64,000 nucleotides of DNA, from contig NZ_JANJTZ010000022.1 of NCBI RefSeq assembly GCF_024710845.1, forward strand, positions 62,001-126,000, in the 5' to 3' direction. Shown here in pieces: positions 1 to 10,147 of the stretch. A program made the position numbers and the translations under genes. The notes beneath the pieces were generated by a model. That model was not told the DNA's origin. It worked only from the letters and a program-made list of their open reading frames with translations, and did no database searches. The stretch comes from Mesorhizobium sp. (GTDB lineage Bacteria; Pseudomonadota; Alphaproteobacteria; Rhizobiales; Rhizobiaceae). Within the stretch, counting starts at the first letter, position 1; the number at the start of each line of letters is the position of its first letter.

Positions 1-1002
1 GGTCGAAACCATCAGGATCGAGAGTCCCGGCCGCGCGCCCTTCTTCGGGTTCCATGCGCCGAGGATGTCGAGAGGATTTTCGAGCATGGTACCACCCCAG
101 CCCGTCCCCGGCTCCGACACCTTGAAATAGCGGCCGGGCGTCGAGCGCCGGCCGATGATCTTAATGCCGGTATCCTCCCAGCCGAGCACCTTGCCGGCCT
201 GGTGTTCCGAGACGACTCCGGTGATGTGGTCGTCGACGACGACCACTTCGTCCACCAGCCCGCGCCACTGGCTGGCGAACATGCCGATGGTGGCCGAGCC
301 GCAGCCGACCCGCATGCGGCTCTCCACCGCGCCGCCGATGACGGGCGGCCTGCCGGCCTGGACGATCACCGTCTCGCCGCCGTCAATGGTCAATTCGACC
401 GGCTGCTTGTTGCACAGCGACAAGAGCGTATCGCAGGTGACGCGGCCTTCGGACTTCGACCCGCCGGTCAGGTGATGCACGCCGCCGAGCGACAGCATCT
501 GCGAGCCGTATTCCGCCGTCGACACGTGTCCCACCGCCTCGCCCGACGCGCGGACCGTGGCTGCCTCGGGGCCGATGTGCCGGTCGGTGTCGATCTTCAC
601 CTTGACGCCGCAATAGGAGAAGATGCCCTCCGTCACCACGGTGACGAGATCGACGCCCTCGACCTGCTGGCTGACGATGAAGGGCGCGGGCTTGTAGTCC
701 GGATAGGTTGTGCCGGCACCGATGGCAGTCACGAAGCGCCGGCCGGTGTTGACGGGATTGCCGCTCCACGGTTCGTCCTCGCCGAAGGTCACCAGCGGCT
801 GCCCCGTCTCGACCGCGTGCTCCAGGATCGTGACCGGGTCGCAGCGGACGATCCGGCCGCCGAAATTGCCGTAGCGGTCGCAGGCGCCGGTGCGGCCCTC
901 GGCGATGTAGCACATGACCGGACAGGCATCGCAGCGAATCTTGTCGCTCGACTTGTTCTCTTCGGGCAGGTGGGATTCGAAGCGTTCCGCGAGTTCATTC
1001 AT
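1..1002 (-). CDS. 6-hydroxynicotinate reductase-like iron-sulfur protein (3' end cut by window)
   Basis: The frame is open from an ATG at 1002 to the window edge; 334 residues are visible and the stop lies outside. The N-terminus has Cys24, Cys27, Cys31 and Cys41 (C-x2-C-x3-C-x9-C), a plausible Fe-S ligand set. The protein resembles those annotated as 6-hydroxynicotinate reductase in rhizobia, named after the Eubacterium barkeri ferredoxin-dependent enzyme that reduces 6-hydroxynicotinate to 1,4,5,6-tetrahydro-6-oxonicotinate. Its ATG overlaps the stop of the upstream molybdenum hydroxylase by 4 bp (ATGA), so the two are translationally coupled. A hydroxylase followed by a ring reductase fits the reductive nicotinate route described in Azorhizobium. 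Family recognition is moderate; the exact substrate is inferred. Confidence 0.65.
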   Translation of the reverse strand, partial: MNELAERFESHLPEENKSSDKIRCDACPVMCYIAEGRTGACDRYGNFGGRIVRCDPVTILEHAVETGQPLVTFGEDEPWSGNPVNTGRRFVTAIGAGTTYPDYKPAPFIVSQQVEGVDLVTVVTEGIFSYCGVKVKIDTDRHIGPEAATVRASGEAVGHVSTAEYGSQMLSLGGVHHLTGGSKSEGRVTCDTLLSLCNKQPVELTIDGGETVIVQAGRPPVIGGAVESRMRVGCGSATIGMFASQWRGLVDEVVVVDDHITGVVSEHQAGKVLGWEDTGIKIIGRRSTPGRYFKVSEPGTGWGGTMLENPLDILGAWNPKKGARPGLSILMVST

Positions 1003-3749
1003 CGCAGCGCCCCCTGCGCCTTGATTGCAGCCAGCACCCGCGACGGTGTCGCGGGCACCTTGGTGACCAGGACGCCGGCGGCGTCGCGAATCGCGTTCAA
1101 GATAGCGGGTGCGGTGGGGATGAGAACATGCTCGCCGAGACCTTTTGCGCCGAAGGGGCCTTCCGGGTCCGGCACCTCGACGATGATCGTCTCGATAGGC
1201 GGGACATCGCCGATGGTCGGGATCAGATAGTCGTGCAGGTTCTCCGTGCGACCGGGGACATATTCCTCCAGCAGCGCGAGGCCGATGCCCTGCGCGATGC
1301 CGCCCTCGACCTGGCCCTCGACGAGAAGCGGGTTTACCGCTCGGCCGACATCGTGCGCGGCGGTGATCTTGATCAGCCTGACCGTGCCCAGCTTCGTATC
1401 GACTTCGAGTTCGACGAGCTGCGCGCCGTAGCCATAGACCGCATAGGGGCTGCCCTGTCCCTTCGCATCGAGCGGCAGGGTCGGCGGATCATAGCTCTCC
1501 TCCGCCGAGAAGGCATATCCGCGCGCGTCCGTCGGTTGTGCGGCGAGATCGATCCGCCGCACCGCCTCGCCTTCGCTGACGGTCAGCACGGCTCCGTTGA
1601 GGTGGAAGCGCCCCGCCGCGGACACGTTGGCGAAGCGCAGGATGGCCTCGCGCAGCGCCGCCGCTGCCTTCTGCGCCGCCTTGCCCGAGACGAAGGTCTG
1701 GCGCGAGGCGGAGGTCTTGCCCGCATCGGGCGTCAGCGCCGTGTCGGCGCCGACGAGGCGGAGCCTTGCCAGCGGCAGACCCAGCGCATCCGCCGCGATC
1801 TGCGCGATCACCGTGTTCGAGCCCTGGCCGATGTCGATCGCGCCCTGGTGCAGGACGACATCGCCTTCGGCCGAAATGCCGATGCGAATGGTCGAGGGAT
1901 TTGGCAGCGAGGTATTGCCGCAACCGTACCAGCAGGAGGCGATGCCGACGCCACGGCGGATGTGGCTATCCTTCGCATTGGCGGCGCGCGCATCCTCCAG
2001 CGCCCTGTCCCAATGCGACTTCAGCGCCTCGAGGCAGGCCGTGATGCCGACGCCCGAGGCCAGCTCCTGGCCGGTGACGGTCCTGTCGCCGTCGCGCAGC
2101 GCGTTGCGCAGGCGGAACTCGAGCCGGTCGATGCCGAGCTTCAGCGCCAGCTCGTCATAGAGCGTTTCCTGCATGATCGTCGCCTGCGGCACGCCGAAAC
2201 CGCGGAAGGCGCCCGCGATCGGGCCGTTCGTGTGCACCGCCCGGCCGACGGCGCGATAGTTGGGCGTGAGATACGGGCCGGACGCGTGCACCGGGACGCG
2301 GTTGGCAACAGTCGGCCCCCAGCTGGCATAGGCGCCGGTGTCGAAGTCGCCCTCGAACACCATGCCGGCGATCCGGCCGGACGCGTCCGCTCCGATCGTC
2401 GCGCGCATCTTCGCCGGATGCCGCTTGGTCGTCGACATCATCGATTCCTGGCGGGAGTAGACCATCCGCGCCGGCTTGCCGGTCTTCAGCGCCACGAGGC
2501 CGAGCAGTGGCTGAACCGAGACGTCGAGCTTGGAGCCGAAGCCGCCGCCGGTCGCGGTCGGGATGATGCGGACGCGTTCCGGTGGCAGGCCCAGAACGAC
2601 TGCCGTTTCGTCGCGGTCGATACCTGCGCTTTGCGTGCACGCGCGGATGACGAGGATATCCCCGTCCATCCAGGCGGACCCGGCTTCCGGCTCGATATAG
2701 GCGTGTTCGACGAAGGAGGTCTCGATGTCGCCAGAGACGGTCACGGCAGCCCGGGCAAGCGCCGCCTCCGGGTCGCCGCGCTCGACCATGCCTTGCGTCA
2801 GGATATTGCCGGGGCGGGCAGCATGGATCAGTTCGGCGCCGTCGCGCCGGGCCTCGGCCTGATCCAGAACGTGCGGCAGGACCGTCCACTCGATCGGGAA
2901 GGCGGCAAGGTCGAGATTCTCGATCGCCGCCCTCTCTCCTGCGACGAGCGCCACCGCTTCGCCGCGGAACCGGACAAAGCCATCCGCCAGAGCCGGCTGG
3001 TCGGCGAAGGCGGCGATCACGCCGAAGCGGTTGCGGCCGGGAACATCCTTCGCCGTCAGCACGGCGGCGATGCCCGGATGGGCCGCGACATAGGCGTCCA
3101 GATCGCCGATGACGAACGAGGCATGCCAGTGCGGCGAGCGGATCGCGACCACGGAGAGCGCGCCGTCCGGTGTTTCGTCCGCACCGAAGCGCTCGGTCCC
3201 GTTCACCTTGGGGATGCCGTCGAGCCGGATCGGCGAGGCGCCGACGGCGTGGCCGCTCGCGGGCATGTCGTCGGGCAGATTGTGGAAGCGCGAAGCGGCC
3301 ATCACCGCCTCGACGATCTTGCGATAGCCGGTGCAGCGGCAGAGCACGCCGCCCAGCGCGTCCGCCACCTCGGATTCCGTGGGATGCGCCGTGCGTTCCA
3401 GCAACGCGGCTGCGGAGACCAGAAGGCCGGGCGTGCAGATACCGCACTGCGCCGCGCCATGCGCGAGAAAGGACTTCTGCAGCGACGACAGATGGCCGTT
3501 GGCGAGACCTTCCACCGTCGTGACCGACGATCCCTCGATCTGGGCGGCCGGCACGAGGCAGGCGCAGACCGGCTCGCCGTCGATGAGGACGGTGCAGGCG
3601 CCGCAGTCGCCCGCGTCGCAGCCGACCTTGGTGCCGGTCAGGCCGAGCTCGTCGCGCAGGACGGCGGACAGCCGCGCCACCGGCGAGACCGTCACCGCCG
3701 CGCGGCTGCCGTTCACATCGAAGGCGATATCCCTGCCAGCAAAGCTCAT
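999..3749 (-). CDS. Xanthine-dehydrogenase-family hydroxylase, [2Fe-2S] and molybdopterin subunits fused
   Basis: This 916-residue protein joins two subunits that are often separate. Residues 1-160 form the [2Fe-2S] module: Cys44, Cys49, Cys52 and Cys62/64 form the plant-ferredoxin-like cluster, and Cys102, Cys105, Cys137 and Cys139 form the second cluster. Residues from about 175 to the end are the molybdopterin-binding part, with GGGFGSK at 401-407 and the probable active-site base Glu873 in GLGEH. The enzyme should hydroxylate an N-heterocycle with water-derived oxygen and pass electrons through Fe-S to the FAD subunit encoded just upstream, whose stop overlaps this start by 4 bp. Context (pncA, a hydroxynicotinate reductase-like gene) favours nicotinate or a relative, but a purine or another heterocycle is possible. 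Confidence 0.88.
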   Translation of the reverse strand: MSFAGRDIAFDVNGSRAAVTVSPVARLSAVLRDELGLTGTKVGCDAGDCGACTVLIDGEPVCACLVPAAQIEGSSVTTVEGLANGHLSSLQKSFLAHGAAQCGICTPGLLVSAAALLERTAHPTESEVADALGGVLCRCTGYRKIVEAVMAASRFHNLPDDMPASGHAVGASPIRLDGIPKVNGTERFGADETPDGALSVVAIRSPHWHASFVIGDLDAYVAAHPGIAAVLTAKDVPGRNRFGVIAAFADQPALADGFVRFRGEAVALVAGERAAIENLDLAAFPIEWTVLPHVLDQAEARRDGAELIHAARPGNILTQGMVERGDPEAALARAAVTVSGDIETSFVEHAYIEPEAGSAWMDGDILVIRACTQSAGIDRDETAVVLGLPPERVRIIPTATGGGFGSKLDVSVQPLLGLVALKTGKPARMVYSRQESMMSTTKRHPAKMRATIGADASGRIAGMVFEGDFDTGAYASWGPTVANRVPVHASGPYLTPNYRAVGRAVHTNGPIAGAFRGFGVPQATIMQETLYDELALKLGIDRLEFRLRNALRDGDRTVTGQELASGVGITACLEALKSHWDRALEDARAANAKDSHIRRGVGIASCWYGCGNTSLPNPSTIRIGISAEGDVVLHQGAIDIGQGSNTVIAQIAADALGLPLARLRLVGADTALTPDAGKTSASRQTFVSGKAAQKAAAALREAILRFANVSAAGRFHLNGAVLTVSEGEAVRRIDLAAQPTDARGYAFSAEESYDPPTLPLDAKGQGSPYAVYGYGAQLVELEVDTKLGTVRLIKITAAHDVGRAVNPLLVEGQVEGGIAQGIGLALLEEYVPGRTENLHDYLIPTIGDVPPIETIIVEVPDPEGPFGAKGLGEHVLIPTAPAILNAIRDAAGVLVTKVPATPSRVLAAIKAQGALR

Positions 3750-4606
3750 GCGGCAATGTCCTCCGCAGCGCCGGCCAGCCGCGCAATCGCCCGCGCCACG
3801 ATCTCGCGCGCCGCTTCCCGGCGATAGGCGGCGCTCGCGCGCACATCGTCGATCGGGGAAAGCCCGGCGAGGTGGCGCTCCTGCACGGCATGGGCCAGCG
3901 AGGTATCTGCGTCTCGCCCGAGGAGATCGGCCTCCAGCACGGTCAGCCGCTTCGCGACCTCCGAACAGGAACCGACGGCGATCGCCGCGTGCGCGACTCG
4001 TCCACCCGCAACCGTGAGGCGGGCTGCGACCATGGCGATCGAGATCACGAGATAGCGCCGCGCGCCGAGCTTGAGGAAGGTGGAGCGGCCGCCGGCCGAG
4101 GAGGATGGGATCAGGATGGCCGTGACGAGCTCGTCGGGACGAAGCGCCGTGCGGCGGTTGCCGAGGACAAAAGCCGGCAGCGGCAGGATCCGCGTGCCGG
4201 TCGCGGAGCGGAGTTCGACGCTGGCGTCAAGCGTCAGAAGCGGCGGCACGCCGTCGGCGGCGGGCGAGGCGTTGCACAGGTTGCCGGCGACGGTGCCCGT
4301 GTTCTGGATCTGCACGGAACCAACCTCCCGCGCGGCGAGGCTCAGCCCATCGAAGGCCGGCGGCAGATCAGCGCGGATGATATCGGTCCAGCTCGTGCGC
4401 GCACCGATGCGGATGCCGGCGCCGGTGCGCTCGATGCCGCGCAAGGCGGATATCCCGTTGAGGTCGAGGATGTTGTCGCGGATCGGACGGTTGCCCTGCG
4501 CGGGGTAGAAATCCGTCCCGCCGGCGAGCAGACGCCAGCGGTCTGCCGAGAGAAGCGCGACGGCCTCCTCGATCGTGTTCGGCCTGGCGTAAAGCGGCTG
4601 GGTCAT
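3746..4606 (-). CDS. FAD-binding subunit of molybdenum hydroxylase (CoxM/CutM type)
   Basis: This 286-residue protein is the flavin subunit of the hydroxylase encoded downstream. It has the two FAD-contact motifs of the family: AGGTDFYP near residues 28-36 and NTGTVAGN at 102-109. The ATG at 4606 was chosen because the family begins about 10 residues before the first strand and a GGGGA-like ribosome site precedes it. A start 22 codons upstream would place the operator-like palindrome at 4640-4649 inside the gene. It is the first gene of the operon FAD subunit - hydroxylase - reductase and diverges from pncA. Confidence 0.87.
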   Translation of the reverse strand: MTQPLYARPNTIEEAVALLSADRWRLLAGGTDFYPAQGNRPIRDNILDLNGISALRGIERTGAGIRIGARTSWTDIIRADLPPAFDGLSLAAREVGSVQIQNTGTVAGNLCNASPAADGVPPLLTLDASVELRSATGTRILPLPAFVLGNRRTALRPDELVTAILIPSSSAGGRSTFLKLGARRYLVISIAMVAARLTVAGGRVAHAAIAVGSCSEVAKRLTVLEADLLGRDADTSLAHAVQERHLAGLSPIDDVRASAAYRREAAREIVARAIARLAGAAEDIAA

Positions 4607-4639
4607 GCTCGGACCAGGTTCCCCTAACGGGATTCTTTC

Positions 4640-4649
4640 GTATGCATAC
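4640..4649. promoter_or_regulatory. Operator-like palindrome between hydroxylase operon and pncA
   Basis: A perfect 10-bp palindrome, GTATGCATAC, flanked by TT on one side and AA on the other, lies 34 bp upstream of the FAD-subunit ATG and 115 bp upstream of pncA. The alternating GT...AC core resembles sites bound by GntR-family regulators. A 9/10 match occurs upstream of the ABC importer binding-protein gene at 11529-11538. No regulator gene for it is visible in the window. Its role as operator is inferred. Confidence 0.5.
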
Positions 4650-4763
4650 AAATGATACTCCCGGCGCTCCACTTGTCAAAGCTCTTGCGCGGCATGCGGC
4701 CATTGACGCAACAAAGCGCTTCGGGTGAGTTTCGACGCCGCGAATCTGCACGTGGAGAAGGCT

Positions 4764-5357
4764 ATGGAAGCGCTGGTGGTGATCGATGTCCAGAACGATT
4801 TCTGCCCGGGTGGTGCGCTCGCGGTCGCGGGCGGCGACGAGATCGTGCCGATCGTCAACGGGCTCATCCAGTCGTTCGATCACGTCGTGCTGACGCAGGA
4901 CTGGCATCCGGCCGGCCATTCGAGCTTTGCGTCGAGCCATCCCGACAAACAACCCTTCGAAACGATCGCTATGCCCTATGGCCCGCAAACGCTCTGGCCG
5001 GACCATTGCGTGAAGGGCACGGCAGGCGCGCTGTTCCATCCGGACCTCGCTTGGACCAAGGCGGAACTCGTCATTCGCAAGGGATTCCGCAAGGAAATCG
5101 ATTCCTACTCGGCTTTCTACGAGAACGACCATGCGACGCCGACGGGTCTCGGCGGCTATCTGAGAGAGCGCGGCATCTCTAAGGTGACGATGGTCGGCCT
5201 CGCGACGGATTTCTGCGTCGCCTTCTCCGCGCTCGACGCGCGCAGGCTCGGCTTCGACGTGACGGTCAGGCTGGACGCCTGCCGCGCGATCGACTTCGGT
5301 GGCTCGCTGGCGGCGATGACAGCGCGGATGCGTGAAGCGGGCGTTACCCTGGCTTAA
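4764..5357 (+). CDS. pncA: Nicotinamidase (nicotinamide to nicotinate)
   Basis: This 197-residue cysteine hydrolase deamidates nicotinamide. The catalytic triad is visible as Asp8 (VVIDVQND), Lys106 (IRKGF) and Cys151 (ATDFCVAF). The metal site is Asp46, His48 and His52 in QDWHPAGH plus His81 in WPDHC. The ATG at 4764 was chosen because GGAGAAG lies directly before it; a GTG at 4725 would add 13 residues before the conserved first strand. It is divergent from the molybdenum hydroxylase operon and shares its upstream region, so it could feed nicotinate both to pncB (13110) and to the hydroxylase. Confidence 0.93.
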   Translation: MEALVVIDVQNDFCPGGALAVAGGDEIVPIVNGLIQSFDHVVLTQDWHPAGHSSFASSHPDKQPFETIAMPYGPQTLWPDHCVKGTAGALFHPDLAWTKAELVIRKGFRKEIDSYSAFYENDHATPTGLGGYLRERGISKVTMVGLATDFCVAFSALDARRLGFDVTVRLDACRAIDFGGSLAAMTARMREAGVTLA

Positions 5358-5387
5358 CCGCCAGACAGATGCCGAAGTGCTGCCGTC

Positions 5388-6065
5388 CTACACCTTGGTA
5401 AGGACGAGGCCGTAATACAGGCCGTTGCCCTGGACCGACGAGGCGGAATCGCTCTGGACCGAGCCGCCGAAAGCAGCCTTGAGCGCCGCGATCGCCACCC
5501 CTTTCGCCTCGGCGGACGCACCTCTCTTGAAGGTCGCTGTGTAGACCACGTCAGCGCGCAATGCCTGTTTGGTCTGATAGGCGATGCCTTTGCGGGAAAA
5601 CTCCGCCACGATATCCCGGCAGACGGGCCCGAGACCCGATCGGATGGTGCCCAGCTGATCGAAGCCAAGTTGCTCGATCTTCACATTGTCGAACTTGATG
5701 CTGACGGATTCGATGCTGCTGATCCCTGCCCCCACTCCGAGGGAAGCCAGGCTGCTGACATCGAGCTTGAATGAGCCGCTGAACTCCCGCGAAGCCTGAG
5801 ACGAGGCTGCGGCGTCTATGCTCGGAGACGGCGGATCCGTGTATTCGGGTGAGCACAGGTAGGTCAGCTTGTACGGCGGCGTCAGGCCGTTTCCCCTCAC
5901 CGAAGTGACCAGCGAACCGGGTCCATAGGCGGTGGTCGGGAGCGCCAATGCGTCGAAGCCGAGCGCTTCGATCGCCGAAATCGGCGAACGCTCCTGAACC
6001 GTCGTCGTATGAGCACAGCCCGACACCGAGCTGGCCAGAGCCAGCAATGCAACCTGCTTGAACAT
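5388..6065 (-). CDS. Putative lipoprotein, unknown function
   Basis: This 225-residue protein begins with a short signal peptide and lipobox (LALASSVSGC), so it should be lipidated on a cysteine near residue 17 and held in a membrane. The rest is Ser/Ala/Gly-rich with no motif I recognise. The ATG at 6065 follows AGGGAGAGGGTGG. It is transcribed toward pncA with only about 30 bp between the stops. The region upstream of it (6066-6197) is A+T-rich relative to its surroundings, as expected for a promoter. There is no evidence that it belongs to the nicotinate cluster other than position. Confidence 0.7.
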   Translation of the reverse strand: MFKQVALLALASSVSGCAHTTTVQERSPISAIEALGFDALALPTTAYGPGSLVTSVRGNGLTPPYKLTYLCSPEYTDPPSPSIDAAASSQASREFSGSFKLDVSSLASLGVGAGISSIESVSIKFDNVKIEQLGFDQLGTIRSGLGPVCRDIVAEFSRKGIAYQTKQALRADVVYTATFKRGASAEAKGVAIAALKAAFGGSVQSDSASSVQGNGLYYGLVLTKV

Positions 6066-6197
6066 GCCACCCTCTCCCTGATTGGCATGTTCAACCATAA
6101 GATGATTTCCTGCGCAATGATTTTCAACTTTTGCGCGATATGTTTCTTTCGCCTTTCTTACCGGCCTATCGTTCTGAACTTCGCCCCAACGGAATGG

Positions 6198-7625
<1,428 letters not shown>

Positions 7626-7638
<13 letters not shown>

Positions 7639-8624
7639 TTCAGCCACCGTTCGCGGATCGAGCCGAAGAGGCCTTTGGGGAAGAACAAGACGAGCAGGAT
7701 CAACGCCACGCCGACGATGCCGATCTGGTTGAGCCGCGCGTCGGGAAGCCAGGCGTTCAGCGCATCGTTCGACAGTTCGGCGAGATAGAACATCAACAGC
7801 GTGCCGAAGAAGGGGCCGAGCGTGGTCGCGGCTCCGCCGAGCAGCACCCAGAGCAGCGGCAGGATCGAATACTGGATCGAGGCGAATGTGGAGCCCATGT
7901 ATCCGAAGAGGAGCACATAGGCAGCGCCGGCCGTTGCCGCGATCGCGCCGGAGATGGTCACCGACGCCAGCTTGTTCGCGAACGTGTCGAAGCCCAACAT
8001 CCGCGCGCGCTCCTCGTTCTCGCGGATCGCCACCAGCACGCGGCCGAAGCGGGAGCGGGCGATCAGGAGCGTGATGCCGAGGCCGATCGAAAACAGCGCC
8101 CAGGCTATGACATAGCGCGTGTCGCGGTTGGTCATGTCGAGGAACATCGGGCCGATCTCGATGATGCGCTCGTCGCGCGAGAGCGTCAGCCCCTCGTCGC
8201 CGCGCGTCCATTCGCCGAGCCAGAGCGACATCAGGTAGGCGACCTGCGCGAACATCAGCGTCACGATCATGAAGGCGACGCCGGTGGTGCGCAGCGCCAG
8301 CGCGCCGACAAGTAGCGCAAGCGCCGTGCCGCAACCTATGCCGATGGCGAAGGCGGGCAGCGGATGGACGCCGAAATGGTAGATCGGCAGGCCCGCGCCA
8401 TAGAGCCCGGCGGCGAAGAACATCGAGTGGCCGAGAGACAGAAGGCCGGTGTAGCCGAACAGGACATTGTAGCCCATGGCGAAGAGCGCCAGCACCATGA
8501 CGCGGGCGATGACGCCGTTGTGGTAGTCGGGCAGCACATATTGGGCGGCGAAGAGAAGAGCGATCAGGCCGAAGTGAAGACCCCAGACCCTCATATCGTC
8601 GCGGGCAGAAAGATGGCCGCTCAT
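7626..8624 (-). CDS. livM: HAAT ABC importer permease, LivM
   Basis: A 332-residue inner-membrane permease with many hydrophobic segments. The motif NVLFGYTGLLSLGHS near residue 60 is typical of LivM, as is the C-terminal FFPKGLFG. The ATG at 8624 overlaps the livH stop (ATGA); an internal ATG at 8594 is a weaker alternative. It forms the membrane channel with LivH. Confidence 0.92.
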
Positions 8625-9502
8625 CGCGCCGCCGTTCCGAACAGGCCCTGCGGGCGGAACACCAGCACCATTGCCACCAGCAGCGTCGCCAGCATCTTGG
8701 CGAGCGTCGGCGAAAAGAACACCGAGATGACGCCGTCGGACACCCCGATCAGAAGGGCGGCCACCACCGTACCGCGCAACGACCCCAAGCCGCCGATGAT
8801 CACGACGATGAAGGACAAGAGCAACGGATCGGTTCCCATCAGATAATGCGCTTGCTGGATCGGGACGATCAGCACGGCAGCGACCGCCGCCAGCATCGCG
8901 CCGAGCGCGAAGACGCCGGCATAGACGCGATCGACCGGAATGCCGAAGGCCTGGGCCGTCTCGCGATCGTATTGCGTGGCGCGCATGACGAGGCCGATCT
9001 TCGTGCGGGTCAGCACCAGCCAGGTCAGGGTGATGAGCAGGATCGACGCGACGATCACGGCGAGCTTGTAACCGGAATAGCCGAACCAAGGCAGGAGGAC
9101 GCGGTAGTTGAACGGCGGCACGACCGGGTTGGCGTCGGGTCCGTAGAAGGTGAGCGCGGCCTGCTGAAGGACATAGAGCAGGCCGATCGTGGCGACGATC
9201 GTCGCCTCCGGATTGTAGTGGATTCTTCGCAGCACCAGCCGCTCGGCCGCAAACGCGATCGCGCCGACGACCAGCGGCGAGAGCACCAGCGCCAGAAGAA
9301 AGCCGATCGCCGGGTGGCCCGTGACAAGTGTCGAGAAATACCAGGCCAGCACCGCGCCCAGCATGAAGAACTCGCCATGCGCGACGTTGACGACACGCAT
9401 GACACCGAAGACGAGCGACAGGCCGAGCGCCATCAGCGCCAGCACTGCCGCCATGACGAGGCCTTCGAGGGTGGCGAGAAGAAGATGCGGTCCGAAGGCC
9501 AT
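8621..9502 (-). CDS. livH: HAAT ABC importer permease, LivH
   Basis: A 293-residue permease. LSLVFGVMRVVNVAHGEFF near residues 28-46 is the LivH hallmark, and the C-terminus ends FRPQGLFG. Its ATG (9500-9502) directly follows the stop of the ParE-like toxin gene with no spacer, so translation of livH is probably coupled to the toxin-antitoxin cistrons. This arrangement, with a toxin module between the binding protein and the permease, is unusual. Confidence 0.92.
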   Translation of the reverse strand: MAFGPHLLLATLEGLVMAAVLALMALGLSLVFGVMRVVNVAHGEFFMLGAVLAWYFSTLVTGHPAIGFLLALVLSPLVVGAIAFAAERLVLRRIHYNPEATIVATIGLLYVLQQAALTFYGPDANPVVPPFNYRVLLPWFGYSGYKLAVIVASILLITLTWLVLTRTKIGLVMRATQYDRETAQAFGIPVDRVYAGVFALGAMLAAVAAVLIVPIQQAHYLMGTDPLLLSFIVVIIGGLGSLRGTVVAALLIGVSDGVISVFFSPTLAKMLATLLVAMVLVFRPQGLFGTAAR

Positions 9503-9796
9503 TCAGGAGATCTCGTCGTCGGCCGGCGGCCATTGGCGGGAGGTGTGCACCACGCGAAGGATCGAAACCGTTCCTTCGCTCACCTCATAGACGATCCTGT
9601 AGCTTGGAGGCACGAAAGCCTCCCGCGTTCCAGGAACTTCGCCCATCCGTCCCATGAACGGCTGAGATTTAAGATAGCGCGCGGTTTTCTCGATTCGCTC
9701 ACGAACGCGCTTCGCCGCCGACGGATTGTCGAACCAGATGTAGGTGACGATCTCGCCAAGGTCGCGCTTCGCAAAGGCCGTCCAGACGAGCTTCAC
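9503..9796 (-). CDS. RelE/ParE-type toxin
   Basis: A 97-residue basic protein with the RelE/ParE fold signature: an N-terminal helix pair (AKRDLGEIVTYIW...), then a central strand with YRIVYEV and a C-terminal strand ILRVVHTSRQW. Family members inhibit DNA gyrase (ParE) or cut mRNA on the ribosome (RelE); the sequence is closer to ParE. Its ATG overlaps the antitoxin stop by 4 bp (ATGA), the normal order for type II modules. Its stop touches the livH start. Whether it is active is unknown. Confidence 0.85.
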   Translation of the reverse strand: MKLVWTAFAKRDLGEIVTYIWFDNPSAAKRVRERIEKTARYLKSQPFMGRMGEVPGTREAFVPPSYRIVYEVSEGTVSILRVVHTSRQWPPADDEIS

Positions 9797-10077
9797 TCAG
9801 CCGCCTCACGAGCCCTGCGCTCAAGGTCTGCGATCAGCCGGTCCATATGCGCCTCGACCTCCTCCTGCGTATGGACCCTACCTGCCTCGATATCCGCACG
9901 CGCCTTATCCACCTTGCGCTGGAGCCAGACGACGTATTCGCGATCCTGCTTAGCGTAGTCGCGCATGAATTCGCGCACGATCTGCGAGGCGGATCGGTCG
10001 GCATGCTTCGCCGCCGCCATAAACGCGTCGCGCAGCTCCGGTTCGAGCTTCATCGTGAAAACGGCTTCCTTGGCCAT
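9793..10077 (-). CDS. Ribbon-helix-helix antitoxin for the ParE-like toxin
   Basis: A 94-residue protein. The N-terminal strand (EAVFTMKLEPELRDAF) and helices with RSASQIVREFMRDY form a ribbon-helix-helix DNA-binding domain. The charged C-terminal half (HTQEEVEAHMDRLIADLE) should wrap the toxin. The ATG at 10077 is preceded by CGGAG at 9-nt spacing. The large palindrome at 10094-10131 lies directly upstream and is the obvious autoregulatory operator. Confidence 0.85.
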   Translation of the reverse strand: MAKEAVFTMKLEPELRDAFMAAAKHADRSASQIVREFMRDYAKQDREYVVWLQRKVDKARADIEAGRVHTQEEVEAHMDRLIADLERRAREAAE

Positions 10078-10093
10078 GGCGAACACTCCGATA

Positions 10094-10131
10094 AAAGGTA
10101 ATGACAAGGTATATACCTCGTCATTACCTTT
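10094..10131. promoter_or_regulatory. 38-bp near-perfect palindrome upstream of antitoxin
   Basis: Outer 12-bp arms (AAAGGTAATGAC and its exact complement) flank an inner 12-bp perfect palindrome, AGGTATATACCT, at 10107-10118. Only one pair (10106/10119) mismatches over 38 bp. It begins 17 bp upstream of the antitoxin ATG and ends 17 bp after the stop of the ABC binding-protein gene. As DNA it fits an operator for paired ribbon-helix-helix dimers. As RNA in a transcript from the binding-protein gene it would form a strong hairpin. Both roles are inferred. Confidence 0.75.
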
Positions 10132-10147
10132 CAACCGGAAACCGTCG

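Noticed and set aside
1128-3827. An 899-codon open frame on the + strand opposite the molybdenum hydroxylase
   Set aside because: It is a high-G+C antisense shadow: Arg/Asp/Ala-rich, no motifs, while the - strand has clear Fe-S and Moco motifs.
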